Notes under the pieces: generated by a model | The model's database searches: none | What the model was told of the DNA's origin: nothing | Seen by the model: only the letters and a program-made list of their open reading frames with translations | Shown here: positions 23,601 to 35,700 of the stretch, in pieces | How positions within the stretch are numbered: position 1 is the first letter of the stretch | How the letters are laid out: each line of letters starts with the position of its first letter | Assembly (NCBI GenBank): GCA_036583965.1 | Contig: JAZBQD010000014.1 | Span: 2,866,191 to 2,930,190, forward strand | From: Prunella strophiata | Lineage: Eukaryota; Chordata; Aves; Passeriformes; Prunellidae | DNA: 64,000 nt | Reading direction: 5' to 3' | Program-made: the position numbers and the translations under genes

Positions 23601-25901
23601 ACAGGTCGTGGATACTTCTGGGAGATGATGCACAGGGACACGAAAGTGAACCCACCAAAAGAAGGCAGCTCATGCCCATAAGTTAAGCTCAAATTTGGCT
23701 TTATGAGGGGCTGCACTGTGCAGTGATGACCAGAGGGAACATGATGTGCAGTCCTTGCTGATGAAACCACCTCTGCCTCCAGCATTTTACAGAGAGACAG
23801 CAAATGTGAGAGACCTGGCTATAAAAACACCTCATGGCTACCAGTGGAAAGCAGCCTGTGTCCATCAGGTGAGCTGGAGAATTCTCAAAACCCAGAGGGG
23901 AGTGCTGAGCTGGCCCAGGGGCAGGAGGGAGCCTTGCTGTGCCCAGCCTGCCCCCTGCCCTAGAGTTTATACACCAGTACTTTGTCTCTTCAGCATCACC
24001 ACCAAAGGCTTCTCATCACAAATTTGGGCTCTGAAAAGTGGCCAGCAAGGTGAGCCTTGTCCCTAACCCAGGTGTGCAGTGCACTTAGAAATACTGCAGG
24101 AAATCAGCAATTTAGCCAAATTAGTCCCATGCACTGACCACTGTGATGCACCCATAAGCAGGAGGATAAAGACACTTCCACATGACAGGCACAGAATATT
24201 GTCTTTTCTTCTGAATCTAAAATTGTGGTGCTGCTTTCCAGCTGAAGGAATGAAGATTTTAAAAATATTCCTGCTATAACTCTGCTTCTGTCAGCTGACC
24301 AAAAAATGGGAGTATCAGACTTCTCCCAACACTGAAGATATTGTGAGGCCACAAGGCTTAACAAAGGCACCTGTTTGTCTCTGAATAATGTGAACAGCAT
24401 TGGCTATGGCTCAGCACTGCATCTTATTTCAAGTCCAATGTTCTGGTAAAAACATCCCTATCTCTGGAATTGAAACCCAGCATTCAGGATCAGCATCATG
24501 TCCCCCTCTTTCATCACAAAAGTATCTACTCAGCATCAAATTAGAATTAAATTTCTGGACAGATATTTTGCTCTGCCTCTGAAAAGAGCTGGACTTCAGA
24601 GTACAAGCAAATAAATCCTCAGGGGCACAATTTGATCCACATGCTATTCCTCACAGCAGGAATGAAATAGTAGATATCATTTTCTGTTTCTCTTTCCCCA
24701 AGCTTTATGGTCAAGGTAAGGTAAAGTATTTCACCTAAACATAATCATATATGTAGGAGTGCCTCCTAAGGCTAAAATAAATGCACATGCAGTCTGTAAT
24801 GCTAAAAAATAGGGAAAGGCTTTGGTACAGCTTTCTCTTTGGCATTGTCCCAAAACTGCAGAGGAATTGCCAAGCCCGAGCCCTTGTCCTTCCACACAGC
24901 TGCAATTGTGAAACACCTGAAAGGAGAAGATGAGAAGAATTTATTTATTTTGAATTCAGCATCAAAAAACATCCATTTCAGCAGCTAGAGTTTTCACTCC
25001 CCATTCCAGCCAGGCTGCTGTTGATGCTGAAAAAACCTTCTGTAATCACCTCTGCAGACTGATGGTCACTGATATGCTCCAGCCTCTGAGCTGCTCCAGA
25101 GACACAAAGCAACTGGAGTTCTAGTTTCAGCCATGCCACTGCTAGGACACAAGGTGCTCTGTGTGTGTTTAAAGTAGGTCAAAGCTACCAAAATCAGATG
25201 TGAGCTGCTATCCAGCCATTCTGCTCAGGTATCCCATGAACAAGATTCATAACAACGGCAACAAAAAAAAAATAGAGGTGTGGACCAAATATGCATCATG
25301 CATATAGATCATTATGTGCTATAATAAACAGCATTTGGATTGATAATGGGCTTTGAAGTTAGCAGGAGGCATGGGTTTGAAGGCCAATTTTCCTGAAGTG
25401 AAGCCAGACAATATTGATAGGATGTTTAAATACAAGCCTGATAATGCTGTTTGTCTTTTTCAGTATTGGCAATGAAGACAATTCTGCTTCTCCCAGAAAA
25501 TATCAGCATTTGCAAACACAGTGTTTTCAACAGTCTTGCTCAGCTGGGATTATTTGAAGTCCAGGAAGTGGTTTTGCTGCTGATAAAAATATATTCCCTA
25601 TATCTAATCTAAAGCTGCCTTCTTTAAACTTAAAACCAATGCTCCTTGTCCTATTGCAGAGTCATCTATCCCCCTGGATACTTACCATATTCCTTCCTGT
25701 GCCAGATGAGGATTTACACCCTGCAAAGCAGGCTGTCATGTACGTGATGCCATTGTCCCCACAGACAGGGTCCCACTGGTCCACCTTGCAGCTGCACTCA
25801 GCATTGCAGCTGGCCACGTAGATGTGCTTGCTGGAGGAGAGCTGCTTCATTCTGCAGGACAACAGGAGGGAATTAAGGAATTATTTAGTGGAACTTTATA
25901 G

Positions 25902-25956
<55 letters not shown>

Positions 25957-28900
25957 GGAGTAGGCAGGAAAAAAAGTTCTCTTGGGATTTTTCATCAAGC
26001 ATAAACATTTCTATGGACTGTCACTGAAAAGGCATGGAAATGAAAAGGCTGGGTGGGAATGTCTGGTGTTAATTTTGCATTTGAAAGCTCGCCCCAAGAA
26101 AAAGAAAATCATGCTTAGTATCCCTTATCACAGAGACATGGCCCAAGGAAAAACCATCATTTCCTCTGCAGCAGGATATCATACCATATCCAGGTGATTC
26201 AGGTAGGGTGTAAAAGTAAAAAAAAGTACATGAAACCAAAACAGCAATTGACATTTTTTCACTGGTTCCAGGTCACTGTATCAGGACACTCCAAGCACAT
26301 GTTAGCAGTGCTCAGTTCCCAGGAAGTGTTAGGAGCCCACCAGCAACCAACCATCCATTGAGGTCAAATGTAAGGTGAAAATGTTCAAAACTTGCCTTTC
26401 CTTCCTCCTTCTCCCTCCCTCAGCCAAAAGCACACTTTATGTGGGCTACATTTCCTCTAAGTCTCTTAGAAGGGAAGATAACAGGGATTTAGCTTTCATT
26501 AGGCTGTTGCTTTTCTTCAAAATATAAATTGTTAAATGGGTAAAACACTAAATGGGTCACTTAACCAAAAATAACCCTGATATGTGCCAAATTTTCCAGA
26601 CTCATTTCTCCTGGAGAAACTGTAAATGCTCTTTATATATATTCTCTCTTGCTGTTGATGCTTATTTTTAATTCACTCTGTGGCATCTGATGTTGCACTC
26701 AACCAGTTTGCAAGATATAAAAAATTATATCTAATGTAAACAGTAAACAACTTCCAATTCTACTATACAAGAGTCCTAAATTTCCCACAATACCTTAAAT
26801 TAAAGCTTTGAAAGAGAATAATGAAATTTAATTTGCCTGTAATAAATGTCAGCTTTTTCAGCAGTTTGCCAGAATATGTAGGTATATTTTCAGAAACAGA
26901 GAATTTAAGAAAAAGAGAATTTAGGAAAAAGAAATGTCCAGTTTAAAAAAATTCAAAAAATAAAAATTGGTATATTTTCCCCATCCCCACCTTTAGGCAT
27001 GACTTCAGACTGCCAATTCTATATCTAATCTAAACTATAATCACAAATGCTAAGAAATGGAAACAAAAAACAAAACCAACCAAACAAACAATCAAACTAA
27101 AACAAAACAAAAAAACCAAACAAAACAAAACCACCCATCAAAAAGTAGATACTTAATATTTTGTAAAATCTACAAAAATATATATAATTTAAATAATAAA
27201 AAACTTGTACTTAATCATATTACTCCATTATACGAGAGTCCTAAATTTCCCACAATACCTTAAATTAAAGCTTTGAAAGAGAATAAAGAAATTTAATTTG
27301 CCTGTAAAAAATGTCCTCTTTTTCAGCAGTTTGCTAGAATATGTAGGTATATTGTCAAAAACAGAGAATTTAGGAAAAAGAAATGTCCAGTTTAAAAAAA
27401 TTCAGAAAATAAAAATTGGTATATTTTCCTCATCCCCAGCTTTAGGCATGACTTCAGACTGCCAATTCTATATCTAATCTAAACTATAATCACAAATGCT
27501 AAGAAATGGAAACAAAAAACAAAAACAAAACCAAACAAACAATCAAACTAAAACAAAACAAAAAAACCAAACAAAACAAAACCAAACAAAACAAAACCAC
27601 CCATCAAAAAGTAGATACTTAATATTTTATAAAATCTATAAAATATATATAATATAAACAATAAAAAACTTGTACTTAATCATATTACTCCATTATATGA
27701 GAGTCCTAAATTTCCCACAATACCTTAAATTAAAGCTTTGAAAGAGAATAAAGAAATTTAATTTAATTTGCCTGTAAAAAATGTCCTCTTTTTCAGCAGT
27801 TTGCCAGAATATGTAGGTATATTGTCAAAAACAGAGAATTTAGGAAAAAGAAATGTCCAGTTTAAAAAAATTCAGAAAATAAAAATTGGTATATTTTCCT
27901 CATCCCCAGCTTTAGGCATGACTTCAGACTGCCAATTCTATATCTAATCTAAACTATAATCACAAATGCTAAGAAATGGAAACAAAAAACAAAAACAAAA
28001 CCACCCATCAAAAAGTAGATACTTAATATTTTATAAAATCTATAAAATATATATAATATAAACAATAAAAAACTTGTACTTAATCATATTACTCCATTAT
28101 ATGAGAGTCCTAAATTTCCCACAATACCTTAAATTAAAGCTTTGAAAGAGAATAAAGAAATTTAATTTGCCTGTAATAAATGTCAGCTTTTTCAGCAGTT
28201 TGCCAGAATATGTAGGTATATTGTAAGAAACAGAGAATTTAGGAAAAAGAAATGTCCAGTTTAAAAAAATTCAGAAAATAAAAATTGGTATATTTTCCTC
28301 ATCCCCAGCTTTAGGCATGACTTCAGACTGCCAATTCTATATCTAATCTAAACTATAATCACAAATGCTAAGAAATGGAAACAAAAAACAAAAACAAAAC
28401 CAAACAAACAATCAAACTAAAACAAAACAAAAAACCAAACAAAACAAAACCACCCATCAAAAAGTAGATACTTAATATTTTATAAAATCTATAAATATAT
28501 ATATAATATAAACAATAAAAAACTTGTACTTAATCCTATTACTCCATTATATGAGAGTCCTAAATTTCCCACGACACCTTAAATTGAAGCTTTGAAAGAG
28601 AACAAAGAAATTTAATTTAATTTGCCTGTAATAAATGTCAGCTATTTTTAGCAGTTTGCCAGAATATATAGGTATATTGTAAGAAACAGAGAATTTAGGA
28701 AAAAGCGAATTTAGAAAAAGAGGAATGTCCAGTTTAAAGAAATACGGGAAAAAAAATTGGTGTATTTTCCCCATCCCCAGCTTTTAGGCATGACTCCAGA
28801 CTGCCAATTCTGTTTGAAAACCTGGGATTTTCCCTGGGCATCACCCCCAGAGGAGCAGCTGTGGCAGGCAGCCCCAGGTGAGAGGTACAAACCCAGAGTA

Positions 28901-31900
28901 GGGCGCTGTCAGCCCGGCCACCTGCAGCACCTCACAGCTGCACGTGAAGTACAAGAGGTTCAGCAAATATGCCACTATGAAGGTGATGCATGCAAACTTG
29001 GCCATTTCAGTGATGTGAAGCTTGAATTTCTTGATCAGGAAGCCTCCTAGGAACATGCCCAGGATTGTGACGGGTAGAAGTATCACACCTGCAAAGGGAC
29101 AGTAACAAAATGTTAACTGTTCTCGCTTGCATTGACTCTTGTAGAATAAATTTCTAAAATAAATAGGTATATTCTATTCTATTTCTAGAATAAATAGCTA
29201 TCAGATACCTATATCTGGCCTGATTCTTTGAGGTTCTAAGACTTACATTACCTTCTAGTAACTTCACATCCCCATTTTCTTTTGCAAATCATATAATGAC
29301 TTTAGAAAATTCAATTCCTCAATATTCCCTCAATATTCATTTTTACTATATTGTTGTTTGTATGTAGATATAACAAAACCTGTACAGATGCCTGTTAGAA
29401 ACTGGCAGTAAATGATAATGTCTTAGCTCCTATGCACTTCATATAAATTAAAACTTTCTGAAAGCTACAGAAAAGTCTCAACAATAGAACACAAAAGGAA
29501 GTTGCATCTGGTTCTGCACTGGATTCCATTTCAGTGGAATCTGAGAGTGAATAATGAGATGATTTGCATTTAGATTTAATCTGTTCAGTATTTCACAAAC
29601 ACCAGCCCTTTTATACTTGCTAAACAGAGATGTTTGTTATTGTTAACAAGGTGTTATTGGCAGGGGATTGCATTTCTCTGGTTTTACTGTTGCTTGGTTT
29701 TCTTGGTCATTTCTGTAAAATTTTCTCATCATTCAGAAAAAAAAAAAAAAGATAGGAAAAAGAAATTTCTTCCCACATTTGTAGCTGACTAAGGCATTGT
29801 GTCTTCAGATTAAAGTAATTCAATATCAGTCCTGAAATGACCTCACATAGCCTGGTTTTCCTTCCAGATTATGAGACCATATCAATCTCTGTAAGATTAG
29901 TATAATTTCAGCATTCTTTCTTTGTAGGACACTACAAAGTACTTATTTTTGAAGGAACTGGTAAATAGAAAAACAGCTTTGAAATTAATGAAGTGACTCA
30001 AACTTTTCTATTTTGGTTTCTTATTGCTTATAAAATTTGGATTTGTAATCAAAAGGAAAGAACTTTTATACCAATATATTACTTTGAAAAAAAAAATCAC
30101 ACATTTCATTCAAGATTTTAAAATTTCTTTTCTATTAGTTTTTGCTTAGTTGCAGCTGATGTCTGATGTGTGACTTTTACTCATGACAACAGACACAACC
30201 CAAATCTCACTATGAAAAAAACTTCCACCCAGTTTTAGTAATCCTCTAGCTCAGTGAATTAGGAGCACTAGGAAAATTAACACTAAAATTAACATCCACT
30301 TTCAAAATACAGTAAGAAAATTAGGAAGCCACTACATGATTTCTTTTTAACCAAAAAGAGTTCACACAAGCTCCTCCTAAAACAGAGATCAAAAGAACAA
30401 ATAAAAGCTTCCTTTGTGACACTAGGAATTTGGAAAGGAGTCAGGTACCTACCAATGAGAAAGATGGCTTTTGCCACTGATACATTAAACTGCTGCTCCA
30501 TGAACTTTGTCTCATAGGTTATTATCCCAACAAGGGAATTGTACTGCAGAATAGTGAGGAAGATGAACACCACAAAAATTGGATTTCCAAACAGCTTCCT
30601 GAGTGCTGGCAAGAAATCTGCAATGGAGAGGTATATGCTGTACACCCTGCTAAACACAGAGAGGGAGTTGTTTGTTTTGGCATCCTTTAGATAGTGAAAT
30701 TAACTTTGATTTAATTGCTGGCTGCGTTGCAAGGTTATAATTCTGTGCTTATCACACCACATGATTGCTCAGGTGAGAGTTCCCATTGCCAACACGTGCC
30801 TGACAGGAGGAGCAGCTGAGCTGGGAATCAGGATCCTGGATTATCCTGTGTGTGGCACAGGGCTCCTCAGAATCACAGCACACCTCTCAATGCCTGCACT
30901 GAGCATTAAGTCCCTCCACCAAGAGTAAAATGTGGCTCCTAGAGCAGGAGCCTTCCCCAACCACACAAGAGCCCCACAGGAGGGTGATGTTTAGAGAACA
31001 GAAGCACCTGGCCTCAAAAAAAAAAGCTGGAATCATTTCTGGAACCCTTTGTTAGAACATTAAAATCCATTAAAATAAAGTGAATATCAACACCTGCTTT
31101 TAGACTGCAGTCTGGCTCTTGGCACAGCTGCCTAAAAGGTGAGAGTTCAAAACACATCTGCTCTAGGTGTGCACACATATACAAACAAAACCTTAAAATA
31201 ATAAAAATATAAAAATGGAAGCAATGGCTGGCTGGATCTGGTGTTTCCTATGTGAGATGAATTCAGCATGCCTGAGCTCAAACACAGGAGCTACAAATCC
31301 AGTGGAGCCCCTCCAACATCTCAGGTAGTCAATGAGCTCCATGTCTCCTTCCCAAACGTTTGCCTCTTTCCTTGCCAAACACTTGCCAATTCTAGGATTG
31401 GTTATTCATGAGGGATGGGATGTTTTCCCCACTCTCTCTTCATAACCATGGCATTGTAGCTGTTATACATCACCTCACAACTACTGAGGCTCTCTGGTGC
31501 TCAGAGAAACAGCACAAGTTTTTTCCAGGAGAGGACTGAAACTCGCCCTTAGCATGTAATTCTAGTAGCACAAATTAAAGACATTTTTGTCAATAATTTA
31601 CACTGCAGAAATGTGCATTTTGCTGAAGGTTGTGTGAGTCCATGCTCAGCTCACAATGGGACAGAATCCATATGCAAACATTTGGGCAATAATATTTCAC
31701 CTTTTACTGCCTCTGAGAACTTTAACTGTGGCTGAGCTGGGGGCTCTGTTTTACAGGGATCTCCTTGAACAGGCAAGTGAGTAATCTTCAAGTTTTCATT
31801 CTCTCCTTCTTTTGGTAAGGAATAGGGCAAAAACCAGAAAGGTAATGATGCAATGAAGTTGACAGCTCCACAGATAAGCAATCCAAGCCACCAGGCACCA

Positions 31901-32707
31901 ACCCAACGGGTGTCCTTAGGATTGATGCTGATGGCATCTATAAAATACAGAAAGACAGGAAAATAGGGTAAATATTATGTAGAAAAATTATTATAGATTG
32001 TTATACATTACTGTATATCCTCATATATATATAATAAAAATTAAAAAAAAACAGAACAGAGGTGATCTATGTCCCATATGAAGAATTTAAATGCAGCTGG
32101 TTTCAAATCATAGAATCATACAATAGTTTATGTTGGAAGGGATCTTTAAGATCATTTTGTTCCACCTTGGGCAGGGACACCTTCCACTGTCCCAGGCTGC
32201 TCAGAGCCCCATCCAGCCTGGCCTTGGACACTTCCAGAGGATGGGGCAGCCACAGCTTCCCTGGGTAAGTTGTGAAGGACCCATCCCTGGAAGGGAATCA
32301 GTCCCATGCAGTCAAAAATATATGTGTCCATTCAGGCCCATGGTGACATTGCCACAATTCTCCAATACTCTCTGGGGGAATGAGCAAAAGGACCTTTACC
32401 ACAAAAAAAAAAAAAAACTTCACTTTCTCAATTTCCCACAGTTCCCTCCTTCTCCATCCCCAAACTCTACAGTTTTTCCCCAAATTTCCTCAATTTTTCC
32501 CTGGGATTAGAGTCTTTTAACTGATTTGAACAACAGCATGAGTTTTGAGATGGATCTTTGCTGCACGCATTTTAAGAGAACATACTTTTTGCCAAGTGTT
32601 GAAAGTGTCCATGAGCCTTTCCCTGTTCCATCAACATGGAGATGGCCTTTTATTCAACCCATCATTTGTTCTCAGCTGCACAGCAAGGGTGTAACAAGTG
32701 TGAGTGT

Positions 32708-32752
<45 letters not shown>

Positions 32753-35700
32753 GGGGTTTTTCAAGGGCTTTTCCAACTGCGCTACACCACCTGATTTTAA
32801 AACCTCCATTTTTGAACAGGAAAAACTCTCTACAAAAAGCCTGTTTTCGGGGCAGTGAGCTGGGAAGGGGCTTCTTGGCATGGAGGTTCCTACACCCAGA
32901 CACCTTCTGGCTTGAAGTGCCACCCCACGGGGTGGCCACTGGTCCCTCACCGATGTCCACGACGCCGACGTCAACCCAGAGGCTGGCACAGAAGGAGCCC
33001 AGCAGGAAGCCCAGCGTCGGCCCAAACATGCCTGAGGATCTCACCAGGCCTGCAGGAGAAGGGAGACTGAGCAAAAAACTGCATGGGCAAGGCAAGCCTT
33101 TCCTCTGTGAGGGCAAGGAAATGAGAGAGGGAGGAGCAGGCCATTGCGGAATGTCCCGAGGTGCAAGCTGCCCTGGCCATGGCTGCGGTGGAGATCAGAA
33201 GCTGGGATGGCCTTTGGAGCAAATGAATAAACTGTGAAGGCTGCCAGACACCCAGAAACTCACACTGCATTTTGCTGACCTGATGTGTAAATAAAGCATG
33301 ATTTGATTTTGCTTACCACTACTAGTAATCAGCAAAAAATAAAATAAAATATTTTCTAAATAATTCAAGCATAGGTTCTCACCTTCCCTCACCACTTTGT
33401 GTTGTTCTGTTGAAATTTAGCTGTGAGCAGGGAACAGGATCAAACTACAACTCAGTAATTTGGATTCCTGAATTCTAGAGCAGAGCTGACACCTTGAAGT
33501 TGCAGAAGGATTCATTCCATTAGAAAAGAAGGAATTCTTTACCAAATGCCTGCAAGTTCTTGCCCACGTCCAGCACTGTGCTCTGTAAATCCTATTGTGC
33601 TCTACTTGCAGAGATTTTCCTCCTGAGATAGAGCTGGTTTTGCAAACTCTCTTCTGAATGTAGTGATTGCTCAGTTTATCACCCAGAACTTCTATAATAA
33701 ATTGTTACATCTTAACAAACACACTAAATATTCTGTTCCTTCCCATGGCAACTCTAGTATTATTGCTGTCACCACAGCTCTACCAAAATTATTTTAGTTC
33801 ATTCTATTAAGAAAATGCTGTCTCTGCCTCAAAATAACTTATGTTCTTACTCAACAAAACATTAAAGGACAAAGGAAAAGGAGAGACAAAGCTGAGACTT
33901 CTTGTTCAGGGTAAAACAACGAGATTAATGCTCAAAATTCACAAGCAATGCTTGACTGATTTTTTATTATAGGAATTTTTTTTTTTTAATGTTTGTATTT
34001 TACAAAAACACTGAGTATAAATTGATTCAGCCAGATGATGAAAAATAGGAATACAGAAAAGAATTAAAGTTAGCCAAGAAAAGAAAGTTCTGTTCTATGG
34101 AAAAGACTGTTACAACTTCCACTTTTTTTACAAAGTGGTTCAGTCCACCAAAATGGAATAAGTGACTGGAAACTGCTGTTCTGAATGTAAAAATGAAATA
34201 TTTTTATAAACTGTAAACTAAATACTTTATTTATCTTGCATAAATGAATTTCCATTTTAGTTGAGTCCATTCTATTCTCCATGTTTACTTTATCTTTTTG
34301 ATCCCACTTGCCCAGTCTTCCCCAACCTGTGTCAATCTCTCCCACATTAAATTCTGACAAGGAAAAAAATCAGCTAAACTGTTTAAAATGCCTTTAATCA
34401 GCAGCTCAGAGGTGATTACAAATATTTTGGATAACTGCTGAGTGGAACACTTGTTTTTGACAGCTAACTTCCATTTTCTTCAACCTGCAGGTTTCCTCAT
34501 TCCCAAATGAAGACATTGGCTGTGGCCTGTAGCATGACATGCTGAGCTCTTCCTGAAACTGTCTTAATGTCTTTCTGACCAGCTCAGTTTCACCAAATTG
34601 ACCTCAGGCCACAGTTCTTGAACTCCCTCAGCCACACAAACACCCCCTGCTACCAAATCAGTTTGCCAACAAATTAATTAGCTTGGGTGTAAGTCTCTCT
34701 GTCTTGGGCAATAGGTTATGTGCTGTCAAAACAAGATCAAAACCCCAATTAGAAAGGATTTGTTACAACACCCTGGGCAAGGTGTTGTTTTTCCTTCAGC
34801 AAGGAGTGACTTTAAAAAGCTTTCAACTGGAAGTGTGCTGCATGTGAAATTCAAAGAGTCAGGTAAGAGCTCCTGAAACACATTCACATTGCTGTAATTA
34901 ATTGTGACCTCATTACAGATCCTCACATTCCCTCATCTGTGAGATGGTGATTAGGAAGAATTTGGTTCTCTGAAGATGTGGTACTGAAGTTGATATGCTA
35001 GATAAGACAGATGTGACTTTGCAACTTAGGTAAATGAATATTTGATTATGCTTCTCTTCATCACAGAAGCCCCTCCAGGAAAGCAAAAAGACCATCCTGG
35101 AGTTATCCCTACAAAATAAATATGAGACCCCTTTTGCAGTGCTTGGGGCTTTTTTTTTGTCTCTGCACAGCTCAAAGTTACCCAAATAAATGTTTTTGTT
35201 GAGTATTTGCTTAACTATAGAAATGTTAAAGAACAGAATATCTAGCATAAAAATAGCTCATTTGTACATTACCTATGTAAAATGCAGAGTTTTCTTCTTT
35301 AGAAAAATCATCAATATATGAAACTCCCAGAGGCATAACTGGTGCTTCCCCAATTCCACGTAGAAGGTTCCCCACCAACACAAAGAGCCACAGATAGGAA
35401 TTTGTTGTTTTCTCACATCCTGCAGGCCATAAACATTTGTACTTCTGTGAGCATCATTCTGACAATACTTTATATAGCAACAGTAAAATAAGATAAAATA
35501 TGGGGATTAACAATCATTGTAGGGTGGGTTTATATATATCATGGTTTCTAGCAGGGGTTTTACTGCTTCCCAGTAAAAAAGGGTGTACAGTGGGGACAAG
35601 CAGAAGAGAATCCAGCATCAGAGTTTTATCTTACCAGCATTTGTCATTGTGCTGAGTGCTTCTGTAGCATCTGTGGCTGGAGGGCCCTCAGACCCTGGGG

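Larger units (their letters stand above)
22144..25685. other. Introns 10-12 of the middle SLCO1 gene
   Basis: Introns 22144-23355, 23421-24734 and 24917-25685. They contain an A run at 23022-23045; otherwise unique-looking sequence with no recognised element. Confidence 0.55.

Noticed and set aside
32751..32800. tRNA-like words on the - strand (GGTGTAGCGCAGTTGG)
   Set aside because: Only a short 5'-half resemblance; no acceptor stem, anticodon arm or TTCGA box could be found, so no tRNA or tRNA-SINE is called.
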